Assembly: GCA_024734495.1 (NCBI GenBank)
Contig: JALMQS010000826.1
Span: 1 to 64,000 of the forward strand
From: Forficula auricularia
Taxonomy: Eukaryota; Arthropoda; Insecta; Dermaptera; Forficulidae
Reading direction: 5' to 3'
DNA: 64,000 nt
Program-made: the position numbers and the translations under genes
In this document: piece by piece, positions 62,001 to 64,000 of the stretch
Numbering within the stretch: position 1 is the first letter of the stretch
Layout: the number at the start of each line of letters is the position of its first letter
The notes under the pieces: model-generated
Told to the model about the DNA's origin: nothing
Databases searched by the model: none
The model's input: only the letters and a program-made list of their open reading frames with translations

Positions 62001-62501
62001 AAAAAATAGTGAAATAATGTAGTATTCTAAAAATAATTATAAAAATTGGCATTCCCAGTTGTTTATTTTTATATCAAAACCTCTAAAATCAAGATTGTAT
62101 AGATATCGCGGTTCAACGGAGAAATTATTAAAAACACCCATACAGACATACTTTTTGTAAAAAACATTTTTTGGACTATGGGAAGCTTGAAAAAAAGAAG
62201 GTATTTCTAAATTTTTGATTTGATTTTTTTTTTAATAAAACAAGATTTACATTATTTCATATAAAAATCTCCATATCTATTTGTTGGGTAATGAAAAAAC
62301 AATCTTAAATCATTGTAATCAATGTTTTAATTTTTATAAATAAAAATTTAAGGTTTATAATAAGTAATATTATAATAAAAATAATTTATTACCTCCATTT
62401 TCATTCCTTACATTCCATTTTTCGCCATTTAGAGAAAGTATTTCTGTTTTTAATAAGGCCGGTAAAGTGAAAATATATACAATAATAAATAAACTCGTCA
62501 T
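34747..62501 (-). CDS. MANBA: Beta-mannosidase (GH2), 15 coding exons
   Basis: Lysosomal-type enzyme that removes terminal beta-linked mannose from N-glycan remnants. Coding exons, minus strand: 62393-62501, 56910-57062, 56463-56611, 55368-55567, 53579-53711, 52178-52315, 51923-52085, 49097-49288, 46116-46306, 44396-44589, 42494-42777, 38599-38746, 36230-36441, 35975-36166, 34747-35016. All borders are GT-AG. The product starts with a hydrophobic leader (MTSLFIIVYIFTLPALL) and would be 908 residues, close to the animal family. The acid/base Glu lies in AGNNE (about 467) and the nucleophile in RFASEYGYQS (about 564); WNVRN, TDNMF, LRVWGGG and [11 protein letters not shown] are also family motifs. 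Exon 8 is out of phase by one base at a run of seven T, so either the allele is broken or the sequence has an error there. An AATAAA overlaps the region just after the stop. Introns hold most of the transposons of the window. Confidence 0.95.
35142..35750 (-). mobile_element. TTTACCATAC repeat family, copy 1
   Basis: About 600-bp dispersed element with inverted ends ACTTTACCATACA. It shares long blocks (CTCAAAAACTAGTGGGAATA-type, GAAACCATGGCATTTCGCTC-type) with copies at 43.35 and 55.83 kb. Here it lies in intron 14. Confidence 0.7.
35975..36166 (-). CDS. MANBA: Beta-mannosidase exon 14
   Basis: 64 codons, phase 0 on both sides (NYTSSTQILKSS at the start, NPQLN at the end). Part of the C-terminal beta domains. 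Confidence 0.92.
36230..36441 (-). CDS. MANBA: Beta-mannosidase exon 13
   Basis: Contains DKFGRWKVVHYYAVDFYSPY, the conserved post-barrel segment (human has a close GKWKMLHYFA). Enters in phase 1 and leaves in phase 0. Confidence 0.95.
36487..37590. repeat. 62-bp direct repeats around a 388-bp segment, second copy split by a LINE
   Basis: The block 36487-36548 (GTGAAGTTAATTTTCTCA, then ATATCAAAGAATAATTAACA) returns as two halves at about 36937-36960 and 37540-37590. Between the halves is the minus-strand LINE. The 388 bp between the repeats have no recognised content. Confidence 0.65.
36961..37540 (-). pseudogene. LINE 3' end (reverse transcriptase C-terminus)
   Basis: A 111-codon open stretch (36982-37317) with RSCRVSRLEHIPNTTIRDKM, RKRLIWYGHFKRMPEDRWP and RRRRRGRPRRTWKQGVDEAM, the typical C-terminal region of a non-LTR reverse transcriptase. 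It is 5'-truncated near 37540 and ends in a short TTATTATTATAT tail. Lies in intron 12, same strand as the gene. A different family from the LINE at 10 kb. Confidence 0.85.
37971..38475. mobile_element. TTAA-flanked element, copy 1
   Basis: 505 bp between TTAA at 37967-37970 and 38476-38479. The ends GGAGGTTCTTT and AAAGAACTACC are imperfect inverted repeats. It shares GGCGACAATCCACACAAAAA and CTCGTAACCACTCTATA with the copy at 54.78 kb. TTAA targets suggest a piggyBac-type mechanism, but the ends are not typical, so the class is left open. Confidence 0.65.
38599..38746 (-). CDS. MANBA: Beta-mannosidase exon 12
   Basis: Carries [20 protein letters not shown], a strongly conserved segment of the barrel near the active site. 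Phase 0 in, phase 1 out. Confidence 0.97.
39952..40616. mobile_element. hAT-type ATGCA-rich element, copy A
   Basis: 665 bp. The ends TAGAGACCGGATT and AATCCGGACTCTA are flanked by exact GTTATAAT (39944-39951 and 40617-40624). The interior is rich in AATATGCAA phrases. No transposase. It lies in intron 11, inserted in Penelope-type sequence. Confidence 0.85.
40625..40830. mobile_element. Penelope-type inverted pair
   Basis: The left arm ends with CAATTTCCGACGTTTCGGAG and the right arm carries the hammerhead core and CGAAACGTCGGAAATTGAA. Outer arms share AATTTATTTACTTTT-type and GACTGCCTTTCATTATAAC-type sequence. Part of the left core is lost. Confidence 0.65.
40718..40770 (+). ncRNA. Hammerhead-like ribozyme 1
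   Basis: CUGAAGA at 40727-40733, one extra A, stem II GGAGA/UCUCC (40735-40739 and 40748-40752), GAAA 40753-40756, then C-GUC with predicted cleavage after 40760. Stem I is complete: CC/GG (40725-40726 and 40761-40762), an A x AA bulge, then UUCAAU/AUUGAA (40718-40723 and 40765-40770). Stem III can be only AC/GU with no loop, so activity may need a dimer or longer transcript. The extra A occurs in all related copies here. Confidence 0.65.
41380..42153. mobile_element. hAT-type ATGCA-rich element, copy B (inverted relative to A)
   Basis: 774 bp. It starts TAGAGACCGGATTCCTATGC and ends GCATAAAAATCCGGTCTCTA, flanked by exact GTTATAAT (41372-41379 and 42154-42161), the same target and the same flanking repeat as copy A but with the element reversed. 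It contains CCTTCGGGAACTATAGCCCA, also found in copy C at 49.75 kb. Confidence 0.85.
42162..42420. mobile_element. Penelope-type inverted pair with two hammerhead-like cores
   Basis: Arms of about 100 bp around a centre with ATAACTATTCAATACCC. The minus-strand core (42192-42243) has stems I and II but UUC in place of GUC. The plus-strand core is listed separately. Confidence 0.75.
42328..42381 (+). ncRNA. Hammerhead-like ribozyme 2
   Basis: Same layout as ribozyme 1: UUCAAU-A-CC, CUGAAGA, extra A, stem II GGAGA/UCUCC with an A-rich loop, GAAA, C-GUC, GG-AA-AUUGAA. Predicted cleavage is after 42371. Confidence 0.65.
42494..42777 (-). CDS. MANBA: Beta-mannosidase exon 11 (nucleophile)
   Basis: Starts VHFYQYVVDGCVVDNYPTPR and then FASEYGYQS, where the Glu is the catalytic nucleophile of the family. 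Phase 1 in, phase 0 out. Confidence 0.97.
43349..43858 (+). mobile_element. TTTACCATAC repeat family, copy 2
   Basis: Same family as the copies at 35.1 and 55.8 kb. The right end is lost at a poly-G run. It lies in intron 10. Confidence 0.65.
43919..43965 (+). ncRNA. Decayed hammerhead-like core
   Basis: CUGAAGA at 43923, extra A, stem II GGAA/UUCC with a long loop, GAAA, but AUUU where GUC is needed. Probably inactive. It is followed by a (TAAA)n and poly-A run. Confidence 0.4.
44396..44589 (-). CDS. MANBA: Beta-mannosidase exon 10
   Basis: Carries YPEQTPYDEILRSDYRKLF and RPFVVSSPSNGDDTVQ (human has a close RPFITSSPTNG). Phase 2 in, phase 1 out. Confidence 0.96.
44600..46100. other. Intron 9, no recognised element
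   Basis: AT-rich. A GC-moderate stretch at 45180-45780 has short open frames on the minus strand but no recognised family. Confidence 0.4.
46116..46306 (-). CDS. MANBA: Beta-mannosidase exon 9 (acid/base)
   Basis: Begins LADKLGILIWQDLMYAVYLY and contains HHPSIAIWAGNNELESA, where the Glu of NNE is the catalytic acid/base. Phase 0 in, phase 2 out. Confidence 0.97.
47123..47275. mobile_element. MITE family CGAGGGG, copy 4 (hAT-like)
   Basis: 153 bp with the family's inverted ends and an exact 8-bp duplication AAAACAAC (47115-47122 and 47276-47283). It is slightly longer than the others through a short internal duplication (GACAATAGAT twice). It lies just before a LINE 3' fragment in intron 8. 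Confidence 0.9.
47290..48141 (+). pseudogene. LINE 3' end with tandem-repeat 3' UTR
   Basis: A 144-codon open stretch (47308-47742) matches the C-terminal part of a non-LTR reverse transcriptase: VLPHFLYCDSVYFNLDSRSS, LNACARYVYQLE, YRYAKFVYGVLLGRAPDYLC and VWNALPLNLRKI. The DNA is much GC-richer than its surroundings, which suggests a fairly recent arrival. After the stop, about five irregular copies of a unit of 30-40 bp with CATATCCTATATATTG fill the 3' UTR, and it ends in (AAAT)n near 48141. 5'-truncated. It lies in intron 8, opposite to the gene. Confidence 0.88.
48472..48626 (-). mobile_element. Second SINE-like family, tRNA-derived
   Basis: On the minus strand it has a B box GGGTTCGACTCC (48570-48581), a tRNA-like head starting near 48626, and an (AAT)n tail at 48472-48490. 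The body has GATTTGGACCTTAATAAATT, which returns in a diverged form at 48.89 kb. The A box is weak. No clear flanking duplication was found. Confidence 0.55.
48787..48975. repeat. Palindrome of about 190 bp
   Basis: Inverted arms share AAAAATACAACTCACGGTGC and GATAAGAATTTATA or close forms. The loop has ATTTGGACTTTAAATATAAA, related to the neighbouring SINE-like body. Confidence 0.75.
49097..49288 (-). CDS. MANBA: Beta-mannosidase exon 8, apparent frameshift
   Basis: Encodes FFRVNGVDMFVKGANWIPAD and MLRVWGGGVYESDEFYQ, both strongly conserved. Exon 7 leaves in phase 1 and exon 9 enters in phase 0, so this exon should have 3n+2 bases; it has 192 (3n). A run of seven T at about 49271-49277 precedes the conserved frame; six would restore the phase. 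Confidence 0.93.
49392..50358. mobile_element. hAT-type ATGCA-rich element, copy C
   Basis: 967 bp, the same ends and orientation as copy B (TAGAGACCGGATTCCTATGC to CCGGTCTCTA). The flanks TTATTAAT and GTTATTAT only partly agree. The interior is the longest of the three copies but still has no transposase. Lies in intron 7. Confidence 0.8.
50690..51800. repeat. 180-bp satellite array, six units
   Basis: The phrase AATACAAAGG recurs at 50791, 50971, 51166, 51346, 51526 and 51706, steps of 180, 195, 180, 180 and 180. The long step is due to a 15-bp insertion in unit 2 that makes GAATACAAAGGGGACCCTTT part of a hairpin. Same family as 11.9-12.2 kb. Lies in intron 7. Confidence 0.93.
51923..52085 (-). 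CDS. MANBA: Beta-mannosidase exon 7
   Basis: Starts IKLWWPNGYGDQFLYEFTV, the conserved WWPNG-type segment before the barrel, and ends VFLENNQQ. Strong donor AAG|GTAATA; phase 0 in, phase 1 out. A weaker internal donor (CCA|GTATTC) would give phase 0 but drop about nine residues. Confidence 0.94.
52178..52315 (-). CDS. MANBA: Beta-mannosidase exon 6
   Basis: 46 codons, NLGHVEVTLKDPITSTNIYE to KAIESIPE, phase 0 both sides. Part of the N-terminal beta domains. Donor GAG|GTTATT. Confidence 0.9.
52484..52553 (-). pseudogene. Diverged partial copy of exon 7 in intron 5
   Basis: About 70 bp match the first part of exon 7 with its acceptor (TTTAG), and read IKLWWPNDFGDQFLSEFTMT in the same frame. 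It stays open with several amino acid changes. It lies between exons 5 and 6, out of order, next to a poly-G run. It is either a small duplication or a trace of a second, related gene. Confidence 0.8.
52676..52830 (+). repeat. One-armed Penelope-type fragment
   Basis: CTTGAAGAAGGAGGGAATAA, stem II GGAGG/CCTCC, then AAACGTCG (one G of GAAA lost). The following AATAGTTTAAATTATCT matches the palindrome at 27.7 kb. Confidence 0.6.
53395..53480 (-). repeat. Penelope-type terminal fragment
   Basis: Inverse copy of the block at 24.68 kb (CGAAAAGTCGTATTTGTATT on the minus strand). Lies in intron 5. Confidence 0.55.
53579..53711 (-). CDS. MANBA: Beta-mannosidase exon 5
   Basis: KDVELISYNPLEIRDISWRS to DQDASFFSE. 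Phase 2 in, phase 0 out; donor GAA|GTAAGT. Confidence 0.94.
54565..54615 (+). ncRNA. Hammerhead-like ribozyme 3
   Basis: CUGAUGA at 54570-54576, one extra A, stem II GAGGGC/GCCCUC with loop UAA (54578-54592), GAAA 54593-54596, stem III ACU/AGU, cleavage triplet GUC 54602-54604. Stem I is weak. A family with the same GAAACUAUAGUC block recurs, damaged, at 18.36 and 63.05-63.13 kb. Confidence 0.55.
54782..55291. mobile_element. TTAA-flanked element, copy 2
   Basis: 510 bp, about 90 percent like the copy at 37.97 kb by eye. The right flank is TTAA (55292-55295); the left flank is TTTA. Lies in intron 4, next to exon 4; copy 1 lies in the same position relative to exon 12. Confidence 0.65.
55368..55567 (-). 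CDS. MANBA: Beta-mannosidase exon 4
   Basis: AYDNQLEIRFIAPAAEAKRR, SYHGENFVQMLRKMQCSFAW and DWGPAFPSAGIW, the best-conserved part of the N-terminal half. Phase 0 in, phase 2 out. Confidence 0.97.
55826..56376 (+). mobile_element. TTTACCATAC repeat family, copy 3
   Basis: Complete copy with inverted ends ACTTTACCATACA and TGTATGGTAAAGT. Same family as at 35.1 and 43.3 kb. It lies in intron 3, just before exon 3. Confidence 0.75.
56463..56611 (-). CDS. MANBA: Beta-mannosidase exon 3
   Basis: YINLVFHGLDTVSTIWLNGA then ATDNMFIRYNINV, a typical sugar-binding jelly-roll segment of GH2 enzymes. Phase 1 in, phase 0 out. Confidence 0.96.
56910..57062 (-). CDS. MANBA: Beta-mannosidase exon 2
   Basis: IVPGGIYSDLSKVEGLLPED and FNDMNYRWVSNHNWTYSLNF, close to the family (human has VPGCVHSAL and NDINYRWIALDNWTFS). 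Phase 1 both sides, joining exon 1 without a gap. Confidence 0.97.
57208..59296 (+). mobile_element. Pogo-type DNA transposon remnant
   Basis: 2089 bp with perfect inverted ends GGGTAAGGTGGGGCAAAGAT (continuing CCGCA), flanked by TA at 57206-57207 and 59297-59298. At least six further copies of GGGGCAAAGATCCGC lie inside near both ends (57580, 57598, 59040, 59055, 59075, 59097), in both orientations, probably transposase-binding sites. The coding remnant starts MKPFSPELFAEALELKSKGL, is split by a CACTG element, continues in frame with SKKADAKLENKNKS, and later has AMIPSGRLWKWPVPADILEY, like the C-terminal tail of pogo/jerky-type transposases. It has frameshifts and stops and lacks the DDE core, so it is not autonomous. 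Lies in intron 1. Confidence 0.8.
57743..58396. mobile_element. CACTG foldback element inside the pogo remnant
   Basis: 654 bp. The ends CACTGTTCGACAAAAA and TTTTTGTCTAGCAGTG are flanked by exact TTA (57740-57742 and 58397-58399). Removing it with one TTA rejoins the transposase frame exactly. The two arms of about 295 bp are inverted copies. CACTG ends and a 3-bp duplication point to the CACTA/EnSpm group. Confidence 0.85.
59310..60110. other. Intron 1, AT-rich, no recognised element
   Basis: Nothing beyond A/T runs is seen. Confidence 0.4.
60124..60850. mobile_element. Penelope-type inverted pair with a long spacer
   Basis: The left arm (60124-60285) and right arm (60698-60850) share TAAGTCGATCGAAACGTCGT and CTCAAGTATGAGC / GCTCATACTTGAG. 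The spacer (about 410 bp) has no known content. The hammerhead front half is missing. Confidence 0.7.
61291..61453 (+). ncRNA. Hammerhead-like core capping a 60-bp hairpin
   Basis: Arms of about 60 bp (TAATTTGAAAGTTTATAATA and ATAAGTTTTATGTGTGACTT on the left, their complements on the right) close around CUGAAGA (61356-61362), an extra A, stem II GUCG/CGAC (61364-61367 and 61375-61378), GAAA 61379-61382 and C-GUU. The arms thus extend stem I. GUU is an allowed cleavage triplet. Confidence 0.6.
61511..61751. mobile_element. hAT-type MITE with CAGGGCCG ends
   Basis: 241 bp. The ends CAGGGCCGAATTTAAG and CTTAAATCCGGCCCTG are flanked by ATAATATG and CTAATATA (6 of 8 alike). Such ends are common in hAT elements. 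Lies in intron 1. Confidence 0.7.
62393..62501 (-). CDS. MANBA: Beta-mannosidase exon 1 (start, signal peptide)
   Basis: Starts at the ATG at 62501; 36 codons plus one base. The hydrophobic stretch SLFIIVYIFTLPALL is a likely signal peptide for lysosomal or secreted targeting. It ends NGEKWNVRNENG, the conserved N-terminus of the mature enzyme. Donor GAG|GTAATA. Confidence 0.93.
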
Positions 62502-62990
62502 TGTAAAAGAGTCTGAATTTCAGTTGAAATCAGTTAGCAGTTGCCTGAAAGAAAGAGTGAAAAATAACTTAGTTCCATATCAGAGCAAGAGAGATAATGA
62601 ACTAATAAGAGATAATAAATAGTTTATTTAATAAGAAGAGAGTAATTGGAAGTTCCTGAAGTGGGAGAGAGCGCTTACATTCAATTCATCGCAAGGCAAG
62701 CTATTATAAAATAAAATTAGAAGAAAACGAGATCGGTGCACGTTCTAACAATTATGGAGATATGCTAATTTTTAGTCAGCAAATGATAGGAAGCTAAAAT
62801 TTGACACGAAGTTTCAGCTTATTAATAAGAGCTTAATATGTGCCGATTTCAGCTTGTCTTTTTCAGTTTCTGGATTTTTCATCTGCAGTAGAAAAACTAG
62901 AAAAGAGAAATTTATAGTTTATAGCAACCTAAAAAGAAACAGAGGAAGGCACAAAATTAAATTAAAGAATTTTCGAATTGAAAGTTTTTG
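62502..62990. other. Upstream of the beta-mannosidase start
   Basis: Presumed 5' UTR and promoter. No clear TATA box is seen on the minus strand close to the start. Confidence 0.4.
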
Positions 62991-62994
62991 TGCC

Positions 62995-63190
62995 GAGGGT
63001 AGCAGAATTTTTATATATTGAAGGAGACAATAAAAGAGTGTTTTCTGCTGGAATTATAAATTTTATTTATAACGAGACTATAGTTTCGAGGGTTTCATCA
63101 GTCAAGCCCTCGAAACTATAGTCTCGTTATAAATAAAATTTTTAATTCCAGAAAAAGACACACTCTTTTATTGTCTCCTTCAATGAAAAA
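62995..63190. mobile_element. 190-bp hairpin of the GGAGACAATAAAAGAG family
   Basis: The arms share GAAGGAGACAATAAAAGAGT and ATTTATAACGAGACTATAGT with their complements. The centre has a damaged hammerhead-like stretch (CTGATGAAACCCTCGAAAC on the minus strand, no stem II). It begins with GCCGAGGGTAGCAGAATTTT, as at 17.6 kb. Confidence 0.7.
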
Positions 63191-63705
63191 TTTTCATTTC
63201 AAGAAAGCTGAAATTTGCTATGATAGACTGTTAAATTTAAAAGAAGGTGTGAATATTTATTAAGTTGTGCAAAACCTAGAAGGGTTCAAAAAATAAAATT
63301 ATTGCTATAAATGTTATTTATATACTTTAGGGGGATCACAACGGTTTGATTTCATCCTCATCTCCTCCCCGAGATTTCCGTTAAAGTGGGAAAAACTACG
63401 TAGGTAAATGTTAATAATTAAATGACATTTTATATGTACTTCGCCTGCATTTATTCTACAAAATTGATTAAAAACATATCTCAAAATAAGATGGTAAGTA
63501 GAAAATTTTTAACAAACAAATAACCTCGCCCCCCGAATTTTTTTTCCCTGGCTACAGCCCTGGGGGCCAGAGATTCCAAAAAATAAAATAAAAAATCTCC
63601 AAGGCCCGAAAAAATAATTTATATATTTTATTTGGTTGTGTTTCAATTTTGTATTGTTTATTTTGTTTTATATTTTTACTGACTGATGATTGTACAACTC
63701 TCTTC

Positions 63706-63905
63706 AGGGCCGGTTGTATGTCGGTTGGTAAACTCTTTTCAAACGTTGACAAAGGGTAAAACCTTTTTATTCACCTGGTGGCCGGCGGGATGGCCAATCA
63801 GATGACAGACACTTTCATCTGATTGGCCATTCCGTCAGGCACAAAGGTTTTACCCTTTGTCAACGTTTAAAAAGAGTTTACCAACCGACATACAACTGGC
63901 CCTCT
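63706..63905. mobile_element. 200-bp palindromic MITE
   Basis: The ends AGGGCCGGTTGTATGTCGG and CCGACATACAACTGGCCCT pair, as do TTGACAAAGGGTAAAACC and GGTTTTACCCTTTGTCAA. The centre has GGCCAATCAGATGA and its complement. The phrase GATGGCCAATCAGATGA also occurs at 22.88 kb, upstream of the small-gene candidate. No clear target duplication. Confidence 0.75.
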
Positions 63906-64000
63906 ATGACAATAAAAGAATATTTAAAAAATTGATATTATAAAGTAAAATTGGCTATCCCCCACTCATAGAGAAATTTACCACTTAAAGTTTTGACAGT

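Noticed and set aside
63552..63752. Minus-strand open frame of 66 codons partly in the 63.7 kb palindrome
   Set aside because: It runs into the inverted repeat and AT-rich DNA; no family seen.

Overview
This is an AT-rich eukaryotic window, almost certainly from an insect. The three histone proteins are of the arthropod type (H2A looks the same as the fly protein), the one large gene has many small GT-AG exons, and most other DNA is transposon debris of classes common in arthropods: non-LTR LINEs, Penelope-like elements, tRNA-derived SINEs, and hAT-, pogo- and CACTG-type DNA elements. I cannot name the species.

Left part (1-20 kb). After repeat-rich DNA, a divergent H2B/H2A pair (6.56-7.55 kb) shares a 244-bp promoter. 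A lone replication-type H3 lies at 13.94-14.35 kb. All three have a 3' histone stem-loop and none is interrupted. H4 and H1 are not in the window. Between and around them are LINE fragments (9.2-9.7 and 10.0-11.9 kb), a 180-bp satellite, a TA-flanked MITE ending 45 bp before the H3 TATA box, and two tRNA-derived SINEs.

Middle part (20-34 kb). A possible three-exon small gene (22.80 to 20.47 kb, minus) has a Penelope-like composite in one intron and two direct repeats with a covarying hairpin in the other. From 26.0 to 32.0 kb a hAT-type foldback element and its spacer have been tandemly duplicated with a period of about 2.24 kb; the junctions read as unequal crossing-over.

Right part (34.7-62.5 kb). 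One gene, lysosomal-type beta-mannosidase (GH2), runs on the minus strand in 15 coding exons over 27.8 kb. The intron phases fit throughout except at exon 8, where a run of seven T appears to hold one base too many. With six T the product would be 908 residues with both catalytic glutamates. Its introns are packed with nested elements: pogo-type with an inserted CACTG element, hAT types, TTAA-flanked elements, a 180-bp tandem array, LINE 3' ends and Penelope-derived hairpins. A diverged partial copy of exon 7 sits in intron 5.

The signal that recurs across the window is a set of Penelope-derived inverted repeats carrying hammerhead-ribozyme-like cores (CUGANGA, stem II, GAAA, then GUC or GUU). 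Several can also form stem I. They occur singly, as inverted pairs, and once as the cap of a hairpin with arms of about 60 bp.
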